Shown here in pieces: positions 1-7,307 of a stretch of DNA of 46,405 bases. The notes under the pieces are model-generated. The model worked only from the letters and a program-made list of their open reading frames with translations. It searched no databases and had not been told where the DNA came from. The position numbers were made by a program, and so were the translations under genes. Position 1 is the first letter of the stretch; each line of letters begins with the position of its first letter. Source of the DNA: an uncultured Oscillospiraceae bacterium (GTDB taxonomy: Bacteria > Bacillota > Clostridia > Oscillospirales > Oscillospiraceae); the NCBI GenBank assembly GCA_910588045.1, contig CAJUPS010000016.1, positions 1-46,405 on the forward strand, given 5' to 3'.

Positions 1-58
1 GACGCACCTGGCTTTGCGTCCCACTGTTTCCAATGGTTTGCCGAGGGGATTTGCGTAG
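1..58 (-). promoter_or_regulatory. c-di-GMP-I (GEMM-I) riboswitch, 5' half, cut by the window edge
   Basis: Read on the minus strand, this stretch has the hallmark core of the c-di-GMP-I aptamer: GGCAAACC, a short stem capped by GAAA (CCATTG/CAGTGG), then GGGACGCAAAGCC. An upstream ACGCA, as in known members, is present, but about nine extra bases lie between it and GGCAAACC. The remaining aptamer half, expression platform and regulated gene lie left of position 1. The family binds cyclic di-GMP and usually controls motility, adhesion, surface-protein or signalling genes. The match is by eye. The extra bases and the missing 3' half are the main doubts. Confidence 0.75.
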
Positions 59-181
59 GTAATTGATTTTGGGGTGCATCCTCCTTCCATCAATTTATAG
101 TCGAACTCTGTTGGGACGTATATACCACCCGACCCGCCCCGAAGGTGCGGCGGAAACGGGAGTATACCCTGATTCTTTGTG

Positions 182-202
182 GACGAAATGTTTATTTTGT
201 CC
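182..202 (+). repeat. Left inverted repeat of the putative invertible switch
   Basis: This 21-base site matches the reverse complement of 401-421 at 20 of 21 positions; the only difference is G185. It is nearly palindromic itself: arms GACGAAAT and ATTTTGTC flank a 4-base centre, GTTT. That is the layout expected of a tyrosine-recombinase crossover site. GGTTGC follows three bases later at 206-211, and its complement GCAACC lies directly inside the right repeat at 395-400. The asymmetric centres (GTTT here, AAAC at the right copy) make the two sites head-to-head, so recombination should invert rather than delete. Confidence 0.8.
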
Positions 203-244
203 TTTGGTTGCACGTTTTTAGGCAACTGAACCCAGAAGAAAAGC

Positions 245-315
245 AAAAAAGAGCATGAAAACTAAGGACTGCGCAAAATTCTTCTTTACAGTCCTTGGAT
301 TTTCATGCTTTTTTT
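245..315. terminator. Bidirectional intrinsic terminator inside the invertible segment
   Basis: AGCATGAAAA (252-261) pairs with TTTTCATGCT (300-309), and AAGGACTG (264-271) pairs with CAGTCCTT (289-296), giving a long stem with a small internal bulge. Seven T residues follow on the plus strand (309-315). The run of A at 245-250 gives a T tract on the minus strand. It would stop minus-strand transcription leaving the recombinase gene and also plus-strand transcription from the left. It would still lie between promoter and recombinase after inversion. Confidence 0.75.
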
Positions 316-363
316 CGTTAAACCGCTGATTTTGAAAAACTATCTTCCTTTTTGGGAAGGTTG

Positions 364-372
364 TGCTATAAT
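364..372 (+). promoter_or_regulatory. Extended -10 promoter inside the invertible segment
   Basis: TGCTATAAT is a perfect TGn-extended -10 box (TATAAT at 367-372). The -35 region is weak (TTCCTT at 345-350, 16-base spacing), as is usual for extended -10 promoters. In the present orientation it fires rightward through the right repeat into the antisense of the recombinase 3' end, where no plus-strand gene is seen. Inverted, it would drive the riboswitch-controlled gene to the left. Confidence 0.6.
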
Positions 373-400
373 AATTTCAGACCCACTATGTATGGCAACC

Positions 401-421
401 GGACAAAATAAACATTTTGTC
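401..421 (-). repeat. Right inverted repeat of the putative invertible switch
   Basis: This is the reverse-complement partner of 182-202 (20 of 21 bases). Arms GACAAAAT (402-409) and ATTTTGTC (414-421) flank the centre AAAC, and GCAACC (395-400) abuts it on the inner side. The site ends 13 bases before the stop codon of the recombinase gene, so enzyme and substrate are directly adjacent. Confidence 0.8.
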
Positions 422-434
422 AACATGACGAAAG

Positions 435-1259
435 TCACGTCACCAGCCCCAGCTTTTCGAGCTGCCGCGCGTGTTCCGCACCGGAGGTCATCAGATAAAT
501 CCGGGTGGTGTTGATGGAGGAGTGCCCCAAAATGTCCGCCAGTTTCACGATGTCTTTGCAGGCTTTATAAAATGTCGTAGCAAACAGGTGGCGGAGATTA
601 TGGGGAAAGACTTTCGATTCCTCCACACCCGCCTTTTTGCAGATGGCTTTCATTTCGCGCCAAATCTGGCCACGAGACATACGTTTTCCGCTTCCGGTAA
701 GAAAAATCTCTCCGGAGGCGATTTTGTTTTTCTTGGCATACTTGAGCAGCTTCCGGCGGAGCTTGTTGGGGATTAGGATGGAACGGATTTTTCCCTTGAG
801 ATTGATGTCCGTCCCTGCCCGGTTCGCAGCTTCAACGGTGATATAGCGGACCTCCGAAACGCGGATTCCCGTGGCGCAAATGGTTTCCATCAGGAGCTCC
901 AATCGCTCCTGACCCGTCTCCCGGGCGGCGTCCAAGAGCCGCTGATATTCTGCTTTGGTCAACTCCCGACTCTCCTCCCGGAAGGCTTTCCGTTGGACGC
1001 GGAGAAACTTGATTTTGCAATCCTCCCGACCCAGAAACTTGAGAAACCGGTTGACCGCCGAAAGCATAGAGTTCACCGTCACCGGCGCATACCCCCGCTC
1101 CAGCAGGTACTCCCGCCAGGCGGACGCCTCTTCCAAGTCCAGGTCGTCCAGCCACGCGACAAAAGCGCGGACATCCCGCCGATATTTTTCAATAGTACCA
1201 GTGCTGCGCCCCTCGCTCTCCAGGTGTGCAGCAAATTTTTGTATATCGTTTATACGCAT
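435..1259 (-). CDS. Tyrosine recombinase (XerC/XerD-like site-specific recombinase)
   Basis: The product is a 274-residue phage-integrase-family protein. The N-terminal SAM-like core-binding domain spans about residues 1-85 and the catalytic domain about 95-270. The active-site set is complete: Arg133 (ATGIRVSE), a beta-hairpin Lys near 158 (LKGKIR), His220-x-x-Arg223 (HNLRH), His246 (GHSSINTT) and nucleophile Tyr255. The ATG at 1259 is preceded by AAAGGGGG at 7-base spacing, so it is preferred over an in-frame GTG at 1295. Its neighbours are an inverted-repeat pair and a riboswitch, with no excisionase or phage genes, which points to a DNA invertase role rather than an integrated element. 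That role is inference. An orphan Xer or a relic integrase is the alternative. Confidence 0.93.
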   Translation of the reverse strand: MRINDIQKFAAHLESEGRSTGTIEKYRRDVRAFVAWLDDLDLEEASAWREYLLERGYAPVTVNSMLSAVNRFLKFLGREDCKIKFLRVQRKAFREESRELTKAEYQRLLDAARETGQERLELLMETICATGIRVSEVRYITVEAANRAGTDINLKGKIRSILIPNKLRRKLLKYAKKNKIASGEIFLTGSGKRMSRGQIWREMKAICKKAGVEESKVFPHNLRHLFATTFYKACKDIVKLADILGHSSINTTRIYLMTSGAEHARQLEKLGLVT

Positions 1260-1266
1260 AATGAAT

Positions 1267-1306
1267 CCCCCTTTCGTGTTCCTTCTAAGTTTCACACAAA
1301 AGGGGG
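1267..1306 (-). promoter_or_regulatory. Hairpin sequestering the recombinase ribosome binding site
   Basis: In the minus-strand RNA, CCCCCUUUUGUGU (1306 to 1294) pairs with ACACGAAAGGGGG (1279 to 1267). This is a 13-bp stem with one G-U wobble and a 14-base loop. The descending arm contains the GGGGG Shine-Dalgarno sequence of the recombinase, whose ATG starts at 1259. The fold would hide the site and keep recombinase translation low unless opened. No protein or ligand site is recognisable. Confidence 0.6.
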
Positions 1307-1349
1307 AAAAGTTGTATGAAATTGTGCAACCAAACAGAATAATTTCCGC

Positions 1350-2231
1350 TTATTTTCTCGGCGCGGACCAGGCCCGCAGATCCTTTAGCTCGTTATACAT
1401 CCTCACGTAGCTCTCATGGCGGCTGCGGGGAATCTCCCCGGCCTTCACCGCCCGCAGGACCGCACAGCCCTTCTCCTTGGTATGGCTGCACCCCACAAAA
1501 CGGCAGTCCTTCAGATAGGGCCGGAACTCCAGAAAACACTCCGGCAATCGCTCCTTCAGCTCCAAATCCAGCTCCTGGGCGTCAAAGGAGCTGAACCCCG
1601 GGGTGTCGATGACCTCCCCGCCGCAGTCCAGGCGGTAGAGCTCCACGTGCCGGGTGGTGTGCTTCCCACGGCCCAGCTTCTCGCTGATCTCCGCCGTCCG
1701 GAGGGAGAAATCCGGCTGGACGGCGTTGAGCAGGCTGGACTTGCCCACGCCGGAGTTGCCCGTAAAGGCGGACAACTTCCCCCGCAGCAGCTCCGTCAGC
1801 GCCGCCACGCCCTCGCCGGTCTCCGCGCTGGTGCGAACCACAGGAAAATTGCGGTAGAGCGCCGCCAGGGCCTCTCCGGGCTCCAAGTCGCACTTGTTGA
1901 CGCAGACCACTACGCCGCAGTCCTTCAAGGCCGCGATAGCCGCCACCCGGTCGATGAGAAACGGGTCCGTCACCGGAATGGCGGCGGAGGCCACCACCAC
2001 CAGCTGGTCCACGTTGGCCACCGCCGGGCGGGCGAAGGCGTTCCGTCGGGGCTCGATCTCCCAGACCATGCCCTCGCCGGGCCCGGTCTCCTTTACCTCC
2101 ACCCAGTCCCCCACCAGGGGACTGCGGCCCTCCTGACGAAACTTCCCCCGGGCGCGGCAGGTGAGCGTCGTCCCGCCCGCATCCACATAATAGAACCCGC
2201 TGAGGGCCTTTTGTATCCTGCCCTTACTCAC
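1350..2231 (-). CDS. rsgA: Ribosome small-subunit-dependent GTPase A (RsgA/YloQ)
   Basis: This circularly permuted GTPase assists late 30S subunit maturation. The 293-residue protein has an N-terminal OB-fold (about 1-70), G4 NKCD, then G1 GNSGVGKSS, the G2-region GRGKHTTRHVEL and G3 DTPGF, in that permuted order. A C-terminal zinc-binding segment follows (CRFVGCSHTKEKGC). The GTG start at 2231 overlaps the prkC stop by 8 bases, with GAGGTGAT upstream as ribosome binding site, so translation is probably coupled. It is the last gene of the yloC-type cluster; rpe and the thiamine pyrophosphokinase gene that often follow are absent. Confidence 0.97.
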   Translation of the reverse strand: MSKGRIQKALSGFYYVDAGGTTLTCRARGKFRQEGRSPLVGDWVEVKETGPGEGMVWEIEPRRNAFARPAVANVDQLVVVASAAIPVTDPFLIDRVAAIAALKDCGVVVCVNKCDLEPGEALAALYRNFPVVRTSAETGEGVAALTELLRGKLSAFTGNSGVGKSSLLNAVQPDFSLRTAEISEKLGRGKHTTRHVELYRLDCGGEVIDTPGFSSFDAQELDLELKERLPECFLEFRPYLKDCRFVGCSHTKEKGCAVLRAVKAGEIPRSRHESYVRMYNELKDLRAWSAPRK

Positions 2232-4197
2232 TGAAGGTAATCACCTCGTCCCGGTAGAGCTGGTCGTCCGCATAGATTTTCAGCGTGTGGTCCCCCGCCG
2301 GGGCGTCCAACCTCTGCTGGAGCAGGCCGGTGGTCAGGGAGTAGTCCCCGGGGATCCAGGTCTCCAGCTGGGGCACGTCGTCCAGGAAGATCTGGACGAA
2401 CACGTCCCCCTCGCTGTAGGGCACGTCAAAGGTGACCAAATAGGGCACCAGCTTCAGCCCGTCGCTGTAAGTGAAGGTGACCGTGGTGCCCTGGGGCACC
2501 TCCTCATTGGCGGCGATGCTCTGGGTGAGGACCGTGCCCTCCGGCTGGGAGCTCTCCACCTTGGTGAACTCCGCCACCAGGTTCAGAAGGTTCATCTGCT
2601 CCTGGACCCACTCCACCGTCTGATTCTCGCAGGAAACCATGGTGGAGTATTTGATCTCCGGCCCCTTGCTGACGATCAGGGTCACGGTGTCCCCCTCGCC
2701 CAGCATGGTGCCCGCCACGGGGTCGGTGCGGATGACGCATCCGGCCTCGATCTCATCGTGGTACTCCGTCTCCGGGGACTCCACCACGTTCAGGTTCAGC
2801 TCCGTGAGCCCCGCCGTCTGGATGATGCGCAGCATGGCGGCCCGGGCCTCCGCGCCGGTGACGTCCAGCATGGCCCCGGAGCGTGCCCCGTTGCTGATGA
2901 CCACGTTGATGGGCATCAGCTCGCCGCTGGCGTTCTTTTTGGTCCGACCGGCCTCGGGGGTCTGGCGGATAATCTGGCCCTCGGCGTACTCACTGCTGTA
3001 CTCGTGGCCGTCCTCCACGATCTCGAAGATCCCCCGGACCTCCGCCATGGCCTCCGCCTCCTCCATGGTCTTGCCCTCCACGCTGGGGACGGTGTACTCC
3101 GGGATCTCCTGCGGCTGGAAGCTGTCCATGATGCTGTTGAACATCCTTGTGGCGCCGAAGTAGCCCGCACCGGCAATCACCAGGATCAGCAGCAGGATTT
3201 TCCACCAATTGCTCCTGGGCCGCTCCTCCTCATCGTCGTCATCCTCCTCGACAGGAGGGGTATAGTGGGTCTGTTTCGTCCTCGTCACCCCCGTGTTCGG
3301 AATATATTGGGTGGGCTCGTCCCCCTCCCTGGCGTTCTCCCGGCGCAGCTCCTCGGCGGAATACTCGAAGTTGATATTCGGGTCCTTCCGGAACGCCTCC
3401 AGGTCCGCGAGCATCTCGTCGGCCGTGGAGTAGCGCCTGTTCCGGTCCGGCGTCATGGCCTTCATGCAGATCTGCTCCAGGGCCTCGGGGATCTCCGGGT
3501 CGATCTCCCGGGGACTGAGGGGCACGGCGCTGAAGTGCTGGATGGCCACGCTCACCGGGTCCGAGCCCTCGAAGGGCAGACGGCTGGTGAGCATCTCATA
3601 GAGCACCACACCGGCGGAGTAGATGTCGCTGCGGTTGTCGGTGTAGTCCCCCTTGGCCTGCTCCGGGGAGATGTAGTGGACAGAGCCGATGGCCTCGTTG
3701 GAGGGGTTGGAGTTGGAGAGGCAGGCGATCCCGAAGTCCGTCACCTTCACCGTGCCGTCCCGGAGGACCATGATGTTCTGGGGCTTGATGTCCCGGTGGA
3801 CGATGCCGCGGCTGTGGGCGTGGCTGAGGCCCCGCATGATCTGGGTGATGAAGTGCAGCGTCTCCGGCCAGTTGAGCTTTCCCCGCCGCTCCATGTACTG
3901 CTTGAGGGTGATGCCGTCGATGAGCTCCATGACGATATAGTCCATGTCCCCCCGTCGGCTCACGTCGTAGATGGAGACAATGTTGGGGTGGGAGAGCATG
4001 GCGACGGCCTGGGACTCGTCGTGGAACCGGCGGCGGAACTCCGCGTCCTCGCTGAGGTCCTTTTTGAGCATCTTGATGGCCACCAGGCGGTTGAGACGGT
4101 GGCACTTGGCCTTGAACACCACCGCCATGCCCCCGGTCCCGATGATCTCCAGGATCTCATAGCGGTTATCCAGCATCTTTCCTATGTATCGTTCCAT
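2224..4197 (-). CDS. prkC: PASTA-domain serine/threonine protein kinase PrkC
   Basis: This membrane kinase senses muropeptides or lipid II and controls cell-wall and sporulation-linked processes. Of 657 residues, the kinase domain (about 11-275) shows GTGGMAVVFKA, the VAIKML lysine, HRDIKPQNIM, DFGIA and GSVHYISPEQA. An acidic linker leads to one membrane segment (WWKILLLILVIAGAGYFG, about 336-353). Three PASTA repeats follow outside. After the last PASTA is an additional domain of about 75 residues ending at EVITFSE, with no family recognised. It lies 19 bases downstream of its cognate phosphatase gene and overlaps rsgA. Confidence 0.97.
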   Translation of the reverse strand: MERYIGKMLDNRYEILEIIGTGGMAVVFKAKCHRLNRLVAIKMLKKDLSEDAEFRRRFHDESQAVAMLSHPNIVSIYDVSRRGDMDYIVMELIDGITLKQYMERRGKLNWPETLHFITQIMRGLSHAHSRGIVHRDIKPQNIMVLRDGTVKVTDFGIACLSNSNPSNEAIGSVHYISPEQAKGDYTDNRSDIYSAGVVLYEMLTSRLPFEGSDPVSVAIQHFSAVPLSPREIDPEIPEALEQICMKAMTPDRNRRYSTADEMLADLEAFRKDPNINFEYSAEELRRENAREGDEPTQYIPNTGVTRTKQTHYTPPVEEDDDDEEERPRSNWWKILLLILVIAGAGYFGATRMFNSIMDSFQPQEIPEYTVPSVEGKTMEEAEAMAEVRGIFEIVEDGHEYSSEYAEGQIIRQTPEAGRTKKNASGELMPINVVISNGARSGAMLDVTGAEARAAMLRIIQTAGLTELNLNVVESPETEYHDEIEAGCVIRTDPVAGTMLGEGDTVTLIVSKGPEIKYSTMVSCENQTVEWVQEQMNLLNLVAEFTKVESSQPEGTVLTQSIAANEEVPQGTTVTFTYSDGLKLVPYLVTFDVPYSEGDVFVQIFLDDVPQLETWIPGDYSLTTGLLQQRLDAPAGDHTLKIYADDQLYRDEVITFSE

Positions 4198-4216
4198 AGT
4201 CGAGCGTTCCTTTCGT

Positions 4217-4960
4217 TCACTGCCGGCGCAGCAGCACGGCGGTCACATTGTCCGGCGCACCCTGCGCCTTCGCCAGCTCCAGCAGACGGTCCAGGCACTG
4301 GTTGTCTCCCCCGCTGCCGTGGATCTCCTGGGCCAGCTCCTGGTCCCGCACCGTGCCCGTGAGGCCGTCGGTACACAGCAGGAGGCTGTCCCCCGGTTCC
4401 AGCGAGACCCGGTAGCTGTCGCTGGATGCCGAGCGGTCGGGGCCCAGGGCCCGGGTGATGATATTGCGGTTAGGGTGGCTGCGGGCCTCCTCCTCGGTGA
4501 TGCTGCCCTGCTCCACCAGCCGTTCCACCACGGAGTGATCCCGGGTGATCCGGGAGATGCCGCCTCCGGCGCGGATCAGGTAGGCCCGGCTGTCCCCCAC
4601 GTTGTCCAGCAGGGCCTCCCCCTCCCGCACAACGGCGGAGACCAGGGTGGTCCCCATGCCCCTGAGGCCGTCTCCGGTGCAGGAGCGCTCGTAGACGGCG
4701 GTGTTGGCCGCCGTCACGGCAAAGGCCGTCACCTCCCGCACCTGCTCCCAGCCCATCTCCCTTTGGAGATTTGCCTTGCAGGCGCCCAGGAAGGCGTCCA
4801 CCGCCAGGCGGCTGGCCAGCCGCCCTCCCCCGGGCCCGCCCATGCCGTCGCAGACCACGCAGATGGTGAACCCCGTCTCGTCGCTGACATGGACGGCGTA
4901 GGCATCCTGGTTTTCTCGCCGCACCAGGCCGATGTCCGTCATACCCCATACGTTCATCAT
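4217..4960 (-). CDS. prpC: PP2C-family protein phosphatase PrpC/Stp
   Basis: This is the metal-dependent serine/threonine phosphatase that opposes PrkC. The 247-residue cytoplasmic protein has the bacterial PP2C motifs in order: TDIGLVRRENQDA, VCDGMGGPGGG, a GDSRAYL-like segment (VGDSRAYLIR), the SITEEEA flap region, CTDGLTG and the closing DNVTAVLL. The metal-binding aspartates are all present. The ATG overlaps the rlmN stop (ATGA-type overlap, 4 bases), with GGAG eight bases upstream. The prpC-prkC pairing is strongly conserved in Firmicutes. Confidence 0.97.
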   Translation of the reverse strand: MMNVWGMTDIGLVRRENQDAYAVHVSDETGFTICVVCDGMGGPGGGRLASRLAVDAFLGACKANLQREMGWEQVREVTAFAVTAANTAVYERSCTGDGLRGMGTTLVSAVVREGEALLDNVGDSRAYLIRAGGGISRITRDHSVVERLVEQGSITEEEARSHPNRNIITRALGPDRSASSDSYRVSLEPGDSLLLCTDGLTGTVRDQELAQEIHGSGGDNQCLDRLLELAKAQGAPDNVTAVLLRRQ

Positions 4961-5994
4961 TGTCCTTGCTCCTCTCTCCCCATGACCTTCCGCCGCAGCT
5001 GGCCGCAGCTGGCGTCGATGTCGCCGCCCAGGCTGCGCCGCACGGTGGCGGTAACTCCCTGGTTCTCCAGCCGCTGCTGGAACTGCCGCACCCGGCGGCT
5101 GGGCTTCAGCGGGCTCTCCACCACGTCGTTGAGGGGAATCAGATTGACATGCCCCGGCATTCCCCGGAGCTTTTTCACGATCAGGTCCGCCTGCCAGTCC
5201 GCGTCGTTGACGCCGTCGATCATGGCGTACTCAAAGCTGATCCGGCGTCCAGTCCTTGCAAAGTAGTCGTGGCAGGCCGCGAACAGCTCGTCCACGTCGT
5301 AGGCCCGGTTCACCGGCATGATCCGGCTGCGCGTTTCGCTGTCCGGCGCGTGGAGGGACACCGACAGGGTTAATTGCAGTTCCAGTTCTGCCAACCGGCG
5401 GATGCCGGGAACAAGGCCGCAGGTGGACAGGCTGATATGCCGCATCCCGATATTCATACCCAGCGGGTGGTTCACCAGCTCCAGGAACCGCAGGACGTTC
5501 TCCAGGTTGTCCAGGGGCTCTCCGATGCCCATGAGAACGATGTTGGAAATGGGCAGGCCGCTGTCGGCCTGGGTGAACATCACCTGCTCCGCCATCTCCC
5601 CCGCCGTCAGGTCCCGGATCTTCCCCCCCAGCGTGGAGGCGCAGAAGGCGCACCCCATGCGGCACCCCACCTGACTGGAGATGCACACGGTGTTGCCGTG
5701 GCGGTAGCGCATGACCACCGACTCGATGCAGTTGCCGTCGTGGAGCTCCCAGAGGTACTTGGCGGTGCCGTCCAGCCGGGAGACCTGCTTTTGCGCGGCG
5801 GTCAGGCCGCCCAGCCGATACGCCGCCGCCAGCTTCTCCCGCAGCGCTTTTGGTATATCGCTCATCTCCTCGAAGGAGCGGACGCCCCGGTGGAGCCAGG
5901 TGAACACCTGCTTTCCCCGGAAGGCGGGCTCCCCCATCGCTTTCAGAGCGTCCGTCAGCTCCTCCGGCGTCATGGATCGTATGTCTATTCCCAT
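4957..5994 (-). CDS. rlmN: Dual-specificity RNA methyltransferase RlmN
   Basis: This radical SAM enzyme makes 2-methyladenosine in 23S rRNA and in some tRNAs. The 345-residue protein carries the CxxxCxxC cluster motif as GCRMGCAFCAST, the GGEP-like GIGEPLDN segment and SLSTCGLVPGI. The C-terminal reactive cysteine lies in DASCGQLRRK. A short helical N-terminal domain precedes the barrel, as usual. It overlaps rsmB by 10 bases and prpC by 4, so it is translationally coupled to both. Confidence 0.97.
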   Translation of the reverse strand: MGIDIRSMTPEELTDALKAMGEPAFRGKQVFTWLHRGVRSFEEMSDIPKALREKLAAAYRLGGLTAAQKQVSRLDGTAKYLWELHDGNCIESVVMRYRHGNTVCISSQVGCRMGCAFCASTLGGKIRDLTAGEMAEQVMFTQADSGLPISNIVLMGIGEPLDNLENVLRFLELVNHPLGMNIGMRHISLSTCGLVPGIRRLAELELQLTLSVSLHAPDSETRSRIMPVNRAYDVDELFAACHDYFARTGRRISFEYAMIDGVNDADWQADLIVKKLRGMPGHVNLIPLNDVVESPLKPSRRVRQFQQRLENQGVTATVRRSLGGDIDASCGQLRRKVMGREEQGQ

Positions 5995-7307
5995 GATTTC
6001 CTCATCTTACAGATGTAAAAGCCGTCCGTACCGTGGCGCTGCGGCCAGAGGGACAGGCTTCCGTCATTTTCTTCGTTCAGTCCCGGCAGGGAGAAGCTCT
6101 CCCGGCAAAAGGCCGGATGCCCCGCCAGAAAATTCTCCGTGATCTCCCGGTTCTCCTCGGGCAGGATGGTACAGGTGGCGTACACCAGCACCCCGCCGGG
6201 CTTCACGTACCCGCCGGCGTTGTCCAGAATGGCGCTCTGGACCCCCGGCAGGCCCGCCAGAAGGGCGGGGTCCTTGTAGCGGATGTCCGGCTTCTTCCGG
6301 ATGATCCCCAGCCCCGAGCAGGGCACGTCGCACAGCACCGCGTCAAAGCCCTCCCGCCACGCCTCCCGGGCCTGCCGCCCGTCCGCCAGCTCCGCACGGA
6401 TGCACGCAAGGCCCAGGCGAGCCGCCCCCTTCTCAATGAGGGCCAGCTTGTGGGGGTGGATGTCGCAGGCGACGAGCTCTCCCCGGTCCTCCATGGCGAT
6501 GGCGGCAGCAAAGGACTTGCCCCCCGGCGCGGCGCACACGTCCAGCACCCGGTCCCCCGGTTTCACTCCGGCGGCCAGCACCGCCGCTCTGGCGGCGGCG
6601 TCCTGGACCTGGAACCACCCCTGCTGGAAGGCGGGCATGGCCTCCAGACTCCCGCCCCCGGAGAGCAGAAAGCAGTCCGGCATCCAGGGATGGGGCGACG
6701 CCTCCCCGCCGGAGGCCGCAAGGCTCTCCAGCAGCTCCCGCGCCGTACAGCGCAGGGGATTCCTCTGGATGGTGGTGGGGACAGGCTCGTTGTCCAGGCG
6801 GAGGTACTCCTCCGCCGCCTCCTCGCCCAGCAGCTCCAGAAGGCGGTCCACCAGCCACCTGGGGTGGCTGTACCGCAGGGACAGGTACGCCCCCCGGTCC
6901 TCCGCCGGGAGCTCCGGCAGCGCAAGCTTCTCCCGGCTCAGCCGCCGGAGGACGGCGTTCACCAGCCCGGAGGCCCGGCGGTGCTTCTTCCGCTTCACCG
7001 TCTCCACGCTCTCGTCCACCGCCGCGCTGTCCGGCACCCGGTCCATAAAGAGGATCTGGTAGGCTCCCAGCCGCAGCACATCCCGGACGAAGGGCTCCAG
7101 GCTCTCAAAATCCTGGCTGCAACAGGCGTCCAGGTAGAAGTCCAGCAGCGCCCGGTTCTGGAGCACCCCATAGGTCAGCCGGGAGGCCAGCGCCGCCTCC
7201 CGGCGGTCCAGGCTGCGGCAGGCGTTTTTTAAGTTGTTGTCGGACCACGCGTCCAGACGGCGGCAGGCCGTCAGCGTCTCCAGGGCCGCTTCCCTTCCGC
7301 TCCCCAT
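5985..7307 (-). CDS. rsmB: 16S rRNA (cytosine-967-C5) methyltransferase RsmB
   Basis: The 440-residue protein has a NusB-like RNA-binding N-terminus (about 1-140) and a Rossmann-type methyltransferase domain. Motif I reads VLDVCAAPGGKS. The two catalytic cysteines are in DVPCSGLG and YATCTILPEENREI. It methylates C967 of 16S rRNA with SAM. The ATG at 7307 has GGAGG eight bases upstream, inside the end of the preceding protease gene; the two genes share one base. Confidence 0.96.
   Translation of the reverse strand: MGSGREAALETLTACRRLDAWSDNNLKNACRSLDRREAALASRLTYGVLQNRALLDFYLDACCSQDFESLEPFVRDVLRLGAYQILFMDRVPDSAAVDESVETVKRKKHRRASGLVNAVLRRLSREKLALPELPAEDRGAYLSLRYSHPRWLVDRLLELLGEEAAEEYLRLDNEPVPTTIQRNPLRCTARELLESLAASGGEASPHPWMPDCFLLSGGGSLEAMPAFQQGWFQVQDAAARAAVLAAGVKPGDRVLDVCAAPGGKSFAAAIAMEDRGELVACDIHPHKLALIEKGAARLGLACIRAELADGRQAREAWREGFDAVLCDVPCSGLGIIRKKPDIRYKDPALLAGLPGVQSAILDNAGGYVKPGGVLVYATCTILPEENREITENFLAGHPAFCRESFSLPGLNEENDGSLSLWPQRHGTDGFYICKMRKSWE

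Larger units (their letters stand above)
182..421. other. Putative recombinase-invertible promoter segment
   Basis: About 200 bp lies between two head-to-head 21-bp inverted repeats and sits between a tyrosine recombinase gene (435-1259, minus) and a c-di-GMP-I riboswitch (1-58, minus). Inside are a bidirectional terminator-type hairpin and one extended -10 promoter pointing right, away from the riboswitch. Inversion maps position x to 603-x. The -10 would move to 231-236 on the minus strand and face the riboswitch, with the terminator still shielding it from recombinase transcripts. The layout resembles clostridial phase-variation switches. The promoter-off reading of the present orientation is inference. 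No matching target-site duplication flanks the repeats, which argues against a small transposon. Confidence 0.65.

Noticed and set aside
1..105. Short minus-strand open frames starting near 91-105 (ATG overlapping GGAAGGAGG)
   Set aside because: Two frames are open to the window edge but only for about 30 codons. The ATG lies against or inside the Shine-Dalgarno-like run, and the sequence is explained by the riboswitch core.
60..125. TATATA and TATAAA as promoters for the riboswitch leader
   Set aside because: Neither has a recognisable -35 at 16-18 bases nor a TGn extension. They remain weak possibilities only.
182..421. The inverted repeats as termini of a small transposon (MITE)
   Set aside because: The bases just outside (TTTGTG on the left, AACATG on the right) show no target-site duplication. 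The internal dyad of each repeat and the adjacent recombinase fit an inversion site better.
2287..4362. Very long plus-strand open frame antisense to prkC, and similar long shadows opposite rsgA, priA, fusA and others
   Set aside because: High GC leaves few stop codons in opposite frames. The minus-strand proteins show full domain motifs; the shadows show only low-complexity His/Leu/Gly-rich sequence.
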